Part shown: positions 12,956 through 24,359 of the stretch, in pieces
Position numbering within the stretch: the stretch's first letter is position 1
Layout: the number at the start of each line of letters is the position of its first letter
DNA from: Strongylocentrotus droebachiensis
Lineage: Eukaryota > Echinodermata > Echinoidea > Camarodonta > Strongylocentrotidae
Direction of reading: 5' to 3'
Assembly: GCA_035222895.1 (NCBI GenBank)
Contig: JAVYIG010000402.1
Coordinates: 248,001 to 312,000, forward strand
DNA: 64,000 bases
Notes under the pieces: generated by a model
Told to the model about the DNA's origin: nothing
The model's database searches: none
The model's input: only the letters and a program-made list of their open reading frames with translations
Made by a program: the position numbers and the translations under genes

Positions 12956-12991
12956 ATATCATTGCATATAACTTTTTTTTTTCTTTCTCAG

Positions 12992-13063
12992 GGACTACAC
13001 CGGGTGCAACGCCTGAAACAACACCAAGAACTACATTAGGTACGACACCAGGCACAACACTAG
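12992..13063 (+). CDS. Thr/Pro stalk exon 5 of the reeler gene
   Basis: A 72-nt, phase 1-1 exon: acceptor TTTCTTTCTCAG, donor CACTAG/GTTAGG. It encodes TTPGATPETTPRTTLGTTPG, then TTL. Its donor flank GTTAGGTCA matches that of the first stalk exon (10898), so it belongs to the older 72-nt class. Confidence 0.65.
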
Positions 13064-13408
13064 GTTAGGTCAAGTTTTATTTGAGGTTGAAAGCTAGACA
13101 CCGAAATTGAATTTTAAAGGATTTGTGTTCTCTGAATGTCATGTAGTTATTGCCCATGTGAGCAGCTTCGAAAGTTTGTCAGACCTGATACATGTCATTT
13201 CCAAAAGCAAACAGCATTTGAAAACTACGTAAATTCAGCACAACATTCTTGAATATAGGTGCCTCTGATATATAAACGTTGAGGATAGATCACAATTTTA
13301 TGTAAAGGAAGTTTAATGAATATAACCGAAAGTAGTTGCAGCTTGTATAAAATAATGAAAATGACAATCTGATTTTCGATCTTTTGCTTCTCGGTATCTT
13401 TCTTTCAG

Positions 13409-13603
13409 TTGTGACCTGTCCACTTCCTGTGGAATTCTCTGAAGACCTGTCTCCTCTATCCGGAAACTGTGATGCTGGAAGCTCCATTGAATTTAATACA
13501 ACCTGTACCTTTGAATGCCCCATAGGGTATACTTTGTCCGGTAGTGACGCTATCACTTGTCAGAGTGATGGAACTCTCTCGGCATCTCTGCCTAATTGTA
13601 ATG
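13409..13603 (+). CDS. Sushi (CCP) domain exon 1 of the reeler gene
   Basis: A 195-nt, phase 1-1 exon with acceptor CTTTCTTTCAG and donor AATG/GTAAGA. It encodes one complete sushi domain: VVTCPLPVEF, then GNC, FNTTCTFECPIGYTLSG, ITCQSDG and SLPNCN. Six cysteines rather than the usual four are present (TC, NC, TC, EC, TC, NC), a pattern known from selectin CCP modules. The conserved tryptophan before the last cysteine is replaced by leucine (GTLSASLPNC). One module per symmetrical exon is typical of sushi proteins, and a role in extracellular recognition or adhesion is likely. Confidence 0.8.
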
Positions 13604-14132
13604 GTAAGAGGTAAGAGCTATGAGTTTTGCTCCTTGATAACAAACATAAATAAAAGCCTTTAAATCTCAGACACTAATACTGACAGCAATCTGATAACCA
13701 TAGTGTATTTCCCCCACACATGTCTAATGGTAAAATGGATCATTCATTGAACTGTGGAACACATGGGTTGTGTTATGAATACCTGCCTAGATTCATAAAT
13801 ATGCCGATCCAGAAGTAACAGATAATTTCATTAATACACCAGAGCACCTCATGGAAGCTCAGAAAATGTGATGTTGCATATGAAGTACATTTAACTCAAA
13901 ATTAAAGACCTTCGAAAAATTCAACCAAAGATAAAATCAATAGCCTTTTGAATTGTTTGAATATTACATTTCGATGTTATGCAGTCCAAACATAATTCTA
14001 CAAAAATACGAGCGGGAATTGGAACTGTCCTTGGGTTGATTTCTGAAAAGACTTTGCGATCGTTTGCTATGTATTGTAGCCTTGCAGTGCGAACGCATGT
14101 ATCATTGTTATTATCATATCTTGTCTCGGCAG

Positions 14133-14341
14133 TTGTTATGTGTATCATCCCAGCTTTCCCGGCAAACCTCACTTATGAAAATAATACACAATGCGGTGCA
14201 GAGATGAGGATAGACTACAACACATCGTGCATGTATGGATGTCAGCACGGATATGAACTCATTGGTAGCTCGTCTATCACGTGTCATCCTAGCGGGGCGC
14301 TGTCCGCTGATCTACCAACTTGTGAAAGCATGTCAAACTGA
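14133..14341 (+). CDS. Sushi (CCP) domain exon 2 of the reeler gene (possible alternative last exon)
   Basis: Acceptor TTGTCTCGGCAG, entered in phase 1. It encodes VMCIIPAFPANLTYENNTQC, then YNTSCMYGCQHGYELIG, ITCHPSG and DLPTCESMSN-stop. This is a second six-cysteine sushi module and, like the first, lacks the conserved tryptophan (GALSADLPTC). I see no GT donor at the expected place. Either the exon is terminal, ending at the TGA at 14339, or it uses a weak GC donor (GAAA/GCATGT) that would keep phase 1 and join the 16369 exon. No AATAAA follows closely, which weakens the terminal-exon reading. Confidence 0.65.
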
Positions 14342-14676
14342 AAATTCTTATCAGAAAATGGACATGAATAAGTTCAAACATCTTTGTGTTCTATTAACAT
14401 AATCCAGGACTGACTGTGATAGTTCTAAATGGGTTTTTCTAAATCACGTGTGCGATGTATAAGTTTTTTGCTTATTTAACTTTGAGTAAGAATAGGAAAT
14501 TATTAACTAATGCATAAATCTTTATGACATTGATTGAAAATTGTGTTGGGATTTTTCAGGGAAAAAGAGTATAATTATTTGGAGTACTTTATACTCAAGA
14601 TAAATATTACGTAAAAGCACCTAATGTGTAACATAATACTATTTTCAGCGACAGGATCACAATTTGTTAGACCGAT
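14342..14676 (+). other. Non-coding stretch after sushi exon 2
   Basis: AT-rich intron or 3' flank. No clear polyadenylation signal or repeat is recognised. Confidence 0.5.
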
Positions 14677-15594
14677 CAGGCGCGGATCCGAGGGGGGGGG
14701 GCGGAGGCCTTGCCACCCCCCCCCCCCCCTCCCGGCAAAAAAAGAAAAAGAAAAGGAAATGGAAAGAGGAGAGAAAGGGAAAGAAAGAAGATGAAGAAGA
14801 AAAGAAAAGTGGAAAAAGAAGGAGATCGTAGGGGTGGGCCTAAAGGGCCTTGCCTGTCCACTTTCCCACCCCCCCCCCAGCAACCTTTAAAGAGAGATAA
14901 GGAAGGGCAGGGAAAGGGAAAGAGGAGAGAAATGAGAAAGGAAAAAAGGAAGGATAAAGTTTGGGGAGATCAGTTGCGATTTTTCTCGCTAATATGGTGT
15001 GGATCGGGGGCTGAATTGCTCCTGCTCTTGCTTCCGGGGGTTCCGCCCCCTGTACCACACGCCACTTATTGACCTGTCAATGTCAAAAATAAGGTATTAA
15101 AATATGCTCATCTGACCGTAATTAAATGCCTTAAAACCGTAAGCTTCCCGGGGCTCTGCTCCTGGACCTACACCTAGGGACCTAAGGCCGGCCCCTGAAT
15201 GCTTATCTGACCGTTATAAAATGCCTAGAATCCCTCAGTTTCATGGGGCTCAGCCCTCTGGACCTCACGCCAATTAGTGACCTGCCAATGTCATGAATAA
15301 TATATACAAAATATGCTCATCCGACCGTAATTTAATGACTATACCCCTGATCGTTCGGTGGCTCCGCCCATTGACCCCACCGCCGGGGTTTTGCCCCTAG
15401 ACCACACGCCAATTTTCGTTACGTTCTTCCTGACTGTAAAAACTTTAGCCTACCCCCACCCACCTTGAAAAACGTTCAGTGGGGCCTGCATGTGAGAGTG
15501 GTGATGGTCACTGCTGGTCTCCATTACGTACCAATATTTGCCTCGCATGATTTAAAATTTGCCCCCCCCCTAAGAAATCCTGGATTCGCGCCTG
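14677..15594. mobile_element. GC-rich terminal-inverted-repeat transposon (hAT-like ends)
   Basis: Left end CAGGCGCGGATCC followed by a G run mirrors the right end: C run, TAAGAAATCC, GGATTCGCGCCTG. The ends resemble hAT-type MITEs, but I could not confirm an 8-bp target duplication. Inside are two polypurine tracts (about 14737-14829 and 14884-14960) and three diverged copies of a segment with 'cacgccaatta', 'gacctgtcaatgtca' and 'atctgaccgtaattaaatgcc'. No transposase. The Lys/Glu- and Pro-rich frames across the purine tracts are compositional. Confidence 0.6.
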
Positions 15595-16368
15595 AGATTT
15601 TAACACATTTGTCCCTCTCGATCCCGGTGCAATGAGGGCATTGTTAAAACTGATAAGGCTACTCTCGGTAAAATTCTATATTCTATATGGACAGGGCTGT
15701 TCATTTTTTCTTCAAAAAAAGGCTCTTGAAGCTGCCAATGGTTGATCTGCGATTTGTATTCATGTTTATGTGTTTTCTATAATTTATATAAGTTGCTAGA
15801 GTTCACATTAAGAGCAACTTAATTGTCTAGCATCTGATATAAATTCATTAGATATAATTTATACGAATCTATCAATTTTTCATTACATGCAAATTAAAAA
15901 CGGTCCATTGGTAATAACCTCCTTTCTACTTTTTGTGTTGCCCAGTCACCGATGCTTTCAATACTACCAATTTCGTAAATGAATTGTACATGACAAATTA
16001 AAATAAGACGTACGTGTTACAGGTAACTACAAAATAGATGATCCATAATAATAGCCACTTATAACCAAAAGGTCGTTAACTCTGTAGTACGGGTATTAAC
16101 AATTAACGCCCTTTTTTATTCTGAGTAGTTGAAAGAATATGTTATGTTTTATTCATTTCGATATGGTATGGTTAATAAAAACATGCATATGGCCGCACGG
16201 CTGTTTTTCAGCAAGTTCGTGTACAAAAGAAGACAACATTACCCAAGCTGACATCAATAACAATTGCATATTATTTACAAATAAAATAAACAAATTATAA
16301 CAAGAAATTATTGTAACGTATATAAATTGTCCGCCTAAAATCATCTTCTATTCTGTTGATCTTGACAG
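15595..16368 (+). other. Non-coding stretch before the last recognised exon
   Basis: AT-rich, ending in the acceptor TGATCTTGACAG at 16368. No gene or repeat recognised. Confidence 0.5.
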
Positions 16369-16488
16369 TGACCTGTCCAGCCGGGACCTATGTGACAACC
16401 TATGGCTATGTGGCCATGTTTGATAGTGGTGTCATCAACAGCAGAGCTAACTCAACCGATACAAAATGCCCTGATTATACCGTAAATC
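16369..16488 (+). CDS. Further exon of the reeler-sushi gene
   Basis: A 120-nt, phase 1-1 exon: acceptor CTTGACAG, donor AATC/GTAAGT. It encodes VTCPAGTYVTTYGYVAMFDS, then GVINSRANS and TDTKCPDYTVN. It starts VTCP like the sushi exons, but has only two cysteines and no sushi core; the fold is not recognised. It is the last exon I can support, since the satellite-like array begins about 195 bp later. The gene must either continue beyond the array, end in an exon I cannot recognise, or be truncated here. Confidence 0.55.
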
Positions 16489-16682
16489 GTAAGTCATTTT
16501 CATTAACTGATAGTTCATATTTGTGTATTTGTTTGCTTGTAAAATAAGTAAATAATCCTACATTTGTTGTCCATTTATGATAAAAAGTTCCATCAATTGT
16601 AAAACGTTTTGTTCAACGGGTTAAAATTTGCTACCAGATAGTAGACAACCTTAAACATTTTACTTAAGGAGTGTAAAGTTAA

Positions 16683-18156
16683 CTAGAAATTTAATTCGTC
16701 ACGAAGACGAATAAGGTGGTCTGTCTTCATGTCTGATGGTAGATTATACTATTTACTATATTGAGACAGGTAGAAGTTATATAGACATGTAAACAATGAT
16801 GATGATGATGATGATGATCTTGATAGTAATGGTGATGACATTGATGACGATGATAATGATAATGTTAATGATATTGATGATCATGAGCATGATCCTGACA
16901 TCTTATCGAAAAAATGAGGGTTGATTAAGATAACATATAGTCTCAGGTACAACATACTAAAATTTGGGAGTAAACTGTTGAATAACAACCGAGATACTGG
17001 TCAAAACACATTGTCATGCAGATTCATGTTTTGAAAAAAGTGACATCCTATAGACATAACACGCAAATATGACAAATTATGCAATGTCGCCTTTAATCAA
17101 ATATTTCACTACGATGACGTCATCCAAATGAAAAATGAATTACATATTTCTGGTAGAGAATTAGCTCAGCTACAACATATCAAAATTTGGAAGAAAATTG
17201 ATCAACATTAACAGAGATACAATCAATTTTCCAAAAATATGCTGACGAATTTTCGATACACTGCAATCAGTTTGCCTAGGGTGTGATTGTTACGTCACAA
17301 TGGAGTTCGGGCATAGTGCGCATTTTGTTATACACGTAATATACATTGTCATTGTCACCAGCAGCTGGTGCGCGATGAAATGTACAACTGGGTCAATTAT
17401 TGCTCACTAGTTTCACACGCATTTTGCCGTTGACTTTTCAGATCGAGCCATAATATTTTTTTCTATACAGTTAATAATGTATTCCGTATAGGCATGTTTT
17501 TGCCCATATATGCTATGTATTACAAGAGCTCGCACGCACAGACATTTACCTTAAACTGACGCTCATTTCGTTATTAATGGTCATAAAGAGATAAACATGG
17601 TATCAAATTGTTCGGAATAAAATGGGCAATACTATGATAGACAAAAAAAAGGCGATTCTAGGTTGTGTAAGACCATTACGAACTCAAACGCGCGCGCAAA
17701 TTTATGCGCGCGCAAAGGTGTGCCCACGCAAAATTTTCGAAATGCTTGAAATGGCCTAAAACGTACTCTAATTTGATCAAAAAGTGATTATGAGCATTTT
17801 TTAATTTTGCGCGCACCAACGTGCGGACGGACGCGTACGCGCGCGTTTTTTGACCTTAAGTTGACCGGATGGATATTGACCTTAATCGTTATAAATATGA
17901 ATGATAAATGATTTACGGTTATGAAGATATGATCATGAGTTGATTCTCAGAGCACTTCACAAAATGGCGCCTGGATGACGTCACGATATTTAAATGAACT
18001 TGAAAATGTTCCTGTCACGTCTTAAGACGATGACCTATGACTGTGTCAAATTTAATTGAATTTGCACGGTTCAATTTTGAGTAATCGTGGGAACAAAAAA
18101 GTTGTCACAGATTTATTTTAATTCAATTGTGTTTTTGTACAAATTCAATTAAAATA
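16683..18156 (+). repeat. Array unit 1 (subfamily A)
   Basis: 1474 bp. It begins after host sequence AAAGTTAA. It has the TTACGTCACAATGG block, the palindrome CACCAGC-A-GCTGGTG, the GCGCGC-rich block and the 13-bp 3' hairpin, with one mismatch in the left arm (TTTTAATTCAATT). Confidence 0.75.
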
Positions 18157-19506
18157 CTAGAAATTTAATTCGTCACGAAGACGAATAAGGTGGTCTGTCT
18201 AAGTCTTATGATAGAATTGAGAATGGGAGAAGTTAAATAGACATGTAAACAATGATGATCATGATGACCATGATGATGATCATGATAGTAAAGGTGATGA
18301 TGATGATGATAATGATAATGTTATGATGATAATGAAAAACGATAATGTTAATGATGTTGATGAGCATAAGCATGATCCTGACATCTGATTGAAAAGAATA
18401 TATGTAGATAGCAAATAGTCTCAGCTACAACATACTAAAATTTGGGAGAAAACTGTTGAATAACCACCGAGATACTGGTCAAAACACCTTGTCATGCAGA
18501 TTCATGTTTTGAAAAAAGTGACCTCCCATAGACATAACACGCAAATATGACAAATTATGCATTGTCGCCTTTAATGGAATATTTAACTATGATGACGTCA
18601 TCGAAATGAAAAATGAATGGCATATTTTTGATAGAGAACTATCTCAGCTACAACATATTAAATTCTGGGAGAAAATCGATCACCGATAAGTGAGATAATC
18701 TCAATTAAACAAAGACAAAAATGACGTCATCAACAAAATACATTTGTTTGAGTTTAGATGCCAATATGATGACTTTGTTTCACTTTGTACGAGTCAGGGT
18801 GGTATGAAATCATATCTACAACTCATGCTTTTTCCAACCATAATATAAAAATTGGGGGTCAATGGACTATCTGAAGAGCTATTTCGATTTTTAAAATGGC
18901 ATGTTTTTGATCAAATTTGCATTATATTGCCCATAGCAGCACACGCGGATTTTGAACTTTGACGCACGCTCACGGCCTTATGAAATATGAAGAGTGACTG
19001 AAATTAATAATAATTGTTATTTACGTTAAGAGGAATCCAAATCATGTAAACATTTTGAATTTGACTATTTCCGCGCGCCGTGAGCGCGCACACCGCGCGC
19101 GGGGACACTTACGGACGGAAAATTTTGAAATGCTTAAAATGACCTGATTCGTACTCTCGTTTAATAGTTAAGTGATTTTGAGCATTTTAAAATTTTGACG
19201 CGCGCGTACGTGCGCGTCATGACCTTTATGTGACCTTTGATGACTTGACCTAATGACCCTTGATCTGAAGTATATGTGATATGAATATGAATGACCTTTG
19301 CTGATGTTTCATGAAGATATGATGGATAATGTGATTTCACAAAATGGCGCCTGGATGACGTCACGATAACTTGATGACCTTGAAAATGTTCCTGTCACGT
19401 GTCATGACAATAACCTATGACTGTGCTAAAATTGAATTAAATTGACTAAACCAAACTTGAGTTATCCTAGGAACAAAAAACGGGAAGAAATAAAAATAAA
19501 TAATAA
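18157..19506 (+). repeat. Array unit 2 (subfamily B, 3' hairpin absent)
   Basis: 1350 bp, the shortest complete unit. Body as other B units, but it ends in AAATAAATAATA without the AGGTGGTCTGTT hairpin. It carries three TGACGTCA sites. Confidence 0.75.
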
Positions 19507-20868
19507 CTAGAAATTTAATTCGTCACGAAGACGAATAAGGTGGTCTGTCTTCAAGTCTTATAATAGATTATAATATTTACTATATTGAAAAAGGGGGAAG
19601 TTATATAGACATGTAAACATTGATGATTATGATGATGATGATCTGGATGGTAATGATTATGATGATCATGATCATGATGATGTTGATGAGGATGATTATC
19701 ATCATTATGATAATGATGATGATCATGATCATGAGCGTGATTCTGACATCTTATCGGAAAAATGAGGGGTGATCTATATAACATATAGTCTCAGCGACAA
19801 CATACTAAAATTTGCGAGAAAACTGTTGAAAAAAACCGAGATACTGGTCAAAACACAATGTCATGCAGATTCATGTTTTGAAAAAAAGTGACTTCCCATA
19901 GACATAACACGCAAATATGACAAATTATGCATTGTCGCCTTTAATCGAATATTTAACTATGATGACGTCATCTAAATGAAAAATAAATAACATATTTCTG
20001 ATAGAGAATTATCTCAGCTACAACATATCAAAATGTGGGAGAAGATTGATCACCGATAAGTGAGATAATCTCAATTAAACAAAGACAAAAATGACGTCAT
20101 CAACAAAATACATTTGTTTGAGTTTAGATGCCAATATGATGACTTTATTTCACTTTGTACGAGTCAGGGTGGTATGAAATCATATCTCCAACTCATGCTC
20201 TTTCTAACCATGATATAAACATTGGGGGTCGATGGACTATCTGAAGAGCTATTTCGATTTTTAAAATGGCATGTTTTTGATCAAATTTGCATTATATTGC
20301 CCATAGCAGCACGCGCGGATTTTGAACTTTGACGCACGCTCACGGCCTTATGAAAGGTCGAGAGTGACTGAAATTAATGTAAATTGTCAATTACGTTAAG
20401 AGGAATCAAAATCATGTAAACATTTTGAATTTGACTTTTTCCGCGCGCTGTGAGCGCGCACACCGCGCGCGGGGACACTTACGGACGGAAAATTTTGAAA
20501 TGCTTAAAATGACCTGATTCGTACTCTCGTTTAATAGTTTAGTGATTTTGAGCAATTTTAAATTTTGACGCGCACATACGCGCACGTCATGACCTTTATG
20601 TGACCTTTGATGACATGACCTGTTGACCCTTGACCTGAAGTATATGTGATATGAATATGAATGAACTTTGAGTATGCATCATGAAGATATGATGGAAAAC
20701 GTGATTTCACAAAATGGCGCATGGATGACGTCACGATAACCTAATGACCTTGGAAATGTTCATGTCATGTCTCATGACAATGAACTATAATTGTGCCGAA
20801 ATTTATTGAAATTAACTAAACCAAACTTGAGTTATCCGGGGCACAAAAAACGGGAAGAAATAAAAATA

Positions 20869-20904
<36 letters not shown>

Positions 20905-20963
20905 GAAAATTCTGACGAAATCAATAGGTGGTCTGTTGATAACAGACCACCTAATAATAATAA
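19507..20963 (+). repeat. Array unit 3 (subfamily B)
   Basis: 1457 bp. It ends with an (AAT)n run at about 20869-20902, GAAAATTCTGACG and the 12-bp-stem hairpin. Its final third closely matches that of unit 7 ('attgaaattaactaaaccaa'). Confidence 0.75.
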
Positions 20964-22395
20964 CTAGAAATTTAATTCGTCACGAAGACGAATAAGGTGG
21001 TCTGTCTTCAAGTCTTATAATAGATTATAATATTTACTATATTGAAAAAGGGAGAAGTTATATAGACATGTAAACGATGATGATTATGATGATGATGATC
21101 TTGATAGTAATGATTATGATGATGATCATGATGAGGTTGATGAGGATGATTATCATCATTATGATAATGATGATGATTATGATCATGAGCGTGATGCTGA
21201 CATCTTATCGGAAAAATGAGGGGTGATTTAGATAACATATAGTCTCTGCGACAACATACTAAAATTTAGGAGAAAACTGTTGAATAACAACCGAGATACT
21301 GGTCAAAACACAATGTCATGCAGATTCATGTTTTGAAAAAAGTGACCTCCCATAGACATAACACGCAAATATGACAAATTATGCATTGTCGCCTTTAATC
21401 GAATATTTTACTATGATGACGTCATCTAAATGAAAAATAAATAACATATTTCTGATAGAAAATAATCTCAGCTACAACATATCAAAATCTGGGAGAAGAT
21501 TGATCACCGATAAGTGAGATAATCTCAATTAAACAAAGACAAAAATGACGTCATCAACAAAATACATTTATTTGAGTTTAGATGCCAATATGATGACTTT
21601 GTTTCACTTTGTACGAGTCAGAGTGGTATGAAATCATATCTCCAACTCATGCTTTCTCCAACCATGATATAAAAATTGGGGGTCAATGGACTATCTGAAG
21701 AGCTATTTCGATTTTTAAAATGGCATGTTTTTGATCAAATTTGCATTATATTGCCCATAGCAGCACGCGCAGATTTTGAACTTTGACGCACGCTCACGGC
21801 CTTATGAAAAATGAAGAGTGACTGAAATTAATGTAAATTGTAAATTACGTTAAGAGGAATCCAAATCATGTAAACATTTTGAATTTGACCTTTTCCGCGC
21901 GCTGTGAGCGCGCACACCGCGCGCGGGTACACAAACGGACGGAAAATTTTGAAATGCTTAAAATGACCTGATTCGTACTCTCGTTTAATAGTTAAGTGAT
22001 TTTGAGCAATTTTAAATTTTGACGCGCACATACGCGCGCATCATGACCTTTATGTGACCTTTGATGACATGACCTGTTGACCCTTGACCTGAAGTATATG
22101 TGATATTAATATGAATGACCTTTGATGACGCATCATGAAGATATGATTGAAAATGTGATTTCACAAAATGGCGCCTAAATGACGTCACGATGACCTGATC
22201 ACCTTGAAAATGTTTCTGTCACGTCTTATGACAATGACTTATGCCTGTGCCAAAATTAAAAGAAATTGACATAACCAATCTTACGTTATCCGACACACAA
22301 AAAAGTGAAGAAATAAATAAAAATAAAGAAATAATAAAGAAGAAAGAAAATTCTGACGAAATCAATAGGTGGTCTGTTGATAACAGACCACCTAA
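20964..22395 (+). repeat. Array unit 4 (subfamily B, near-duplicate of unit 9)
   Basis: 1432 bp. From about 21830 to its end it is almost base-for-base the same as unit 9, about 10.05 kb downstream, pointing to a recent multi-unit duplication or conversion. Confidence 0.75.
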
Positions 22396-23852
22396 CTAGA
22401 AATTTAATTCGTCACGAAGACGAATAAGGTGGTCTGTCTTCATGTCTGATGGTAGATTATACTATTTACTATATTGAGAAAGGTAGAAGTTATATAGACA
22501 TGTAAACAATGATGATGATGATGATCTCGATAGTAATGGTGATGACGATGATGACGATGATAATGATAATGTTAATGATAGTGATGATAATGAGCATGAT
22601 CCTGACATCTTATCGAAAAAATAAGGGGTGATTTAGATAACATATAGTCTCAGGTACAACATACTAAAATTTGGGAGAAAACTGTTGAATAACAACCGAG
22701 ATACTGGTCAAAACATATTGTCATGCAGATTCATGAAAAAAGTGACCTATAGACATAACACGCAAATATGACAAATTATGCAATGTCGCCTTTAATCGAA
22801 TATTTCACTACGATGACGTCATCTAAATGAAAAATAAATGCCTGTTTCTGGTGGAAAATTAGCTCAGCTACAACATATCAAAATTTGGAAGAAAATTGAT
22901 CAACATTAAGCGAGATACAATAAATTTTCCAAAAATATGCTGACGAATTTTCGATACACTGCAATCAGTTTGCCTAGGGTGTGATTGTTACGTCACAATG
23001 GAGTTCGGGCATAGTGCGCATTTTGTTATACACGTAATATACATTCTGATTGTCACCAGCAGCTGGTGCGCGATGAAATGTACAACTGGGTCAATTATTG
23101 CTCACTAGTTTCACACGCATTTTGCCGTTGACTTTTCAGATCGAGCCATAATATTTTGTTCTATACAGTTAATAATGTATTTCGTATAGGCATGTTTTTG
23201 CCCATATATGCTATGTATTACAAGAGCTCGCACGCACAGACATTTACCTTAAACTGACGCTCATTTCATTATTAATGGTCATAAAGAGATAAACATGGTA
23301 TCAAATTGTTCGGAATAAAATGGGCAATACTATGATAGACAAAAAAGGCGATTCTAGGTTGCGTAAGACCATTACGAACACAAACGCGCGCGCAAATTTA
23401 TGCGCGCGCAAAGGTGTGCCCACGCAAAAATCTCGAAATGCTTGAAATGGCCTAAAACGTACTCTAATTTGATCAAAAAGTGATTATGAGCATTTTTTAT
23501 TTTTGCGCGCACCGACGCGCGTACGGACGCGTACGCGCGCGTTTATTGACCTTAAGTTGACCGGATGTATATTGACCATAATTGTTATAAATATGAATGA
23601 GAAATGATTTACGGTTATGAAGATATGATCATGAGTTGATTCTCAGAGCACTTCACAAAATGGCGCCTGGATGACGTCACGAAATGTTGATGAACTTGAA
23701 AATGTTCCTGTCACGTCTTAAGATGATGACCTATGACTGTGTTAAATTTGAAAGAAATTGGACGGTTCAATTTTGAGTAATCGTGCACACAAAAGAGTGG
23801 TCACAAATTTATTTTAATTGAATTGTGTTTTTGTACAAATTCAATTAAAATA
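22396..23852 (+). repeat. Array unit 5 (subfamily A)
   Basis: 1457 bp, nearly the same as units 1 and 11, with an intact 13-bp-stem 3' hairpin just before the next unit. Confidence 0.75.
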
Positions 23853-24359
23853 CTAGAAATTTAATTCGTCACGAAGACGAATAAGGTGGTCTGTCTAAGT
23901 CTTATGATAGATTTGAGAATGGGAGAGTTATATAGACATGTAAACAATGATGATCATGATGAACATGGTGATGATCATGATAGTAAAGGTGATGATGATG
24001 ATGATAATGATAATGTTATATGACGATAAAAACGATAATGTTAATGATGATGATGAGCATAAGCATGATCCTGACAACTGATTAAAAAAAATGAGGAAAT
24101 ATTTAAATAGCAAATAGTCTCAGCTACAACATACTAAAATTTGGGAGAAAACTGTTGAATAACAACCGAGATACTGGTCAAAACATCTTGTCATGCAGAT
24201 TCATGTTTTGAAAAAAGTGACCTCCCATAGACATAACACGCAAATATAACAAATTATGCATTGTCGCTTTTAATGGAATATTTAACTATGATGACGTCAT
24301 CTAAATGAAAAACAAATGGCATATTTCTGATAGAAAATTATCTCAGCTACAACATATCA

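Larger units (their letters stand above)
10760..13260 (+). repeat. Tandem exon-intron amplification encoding a Thr/Pro stalk
   Basis: A unit of about 310-345 bp, consisting of one Thr/Pro exon plus its intron, is repeated. The intron motif GACCTGATACATGTCATTTC, or a close variant, recurs before or after each exon, at about 10774, 11088, 11398, 11740, 12084, 12426 and 13181. The exons at 11523, 11865 and 12207 are spaced exactly 342 bp apart and all are 96 nt; older flanking copies are 72 nt. All exons are phase 1 at both ends, so each added or skipped copy keeps the frame. Confidence 0.8.

Noticed and set aside
14575-15072. Lys/Glu/Arg- and Pro-rich frames
   Set aside because: They lie across purine and C runs of a transposon and occur on both strands; composition explains them.
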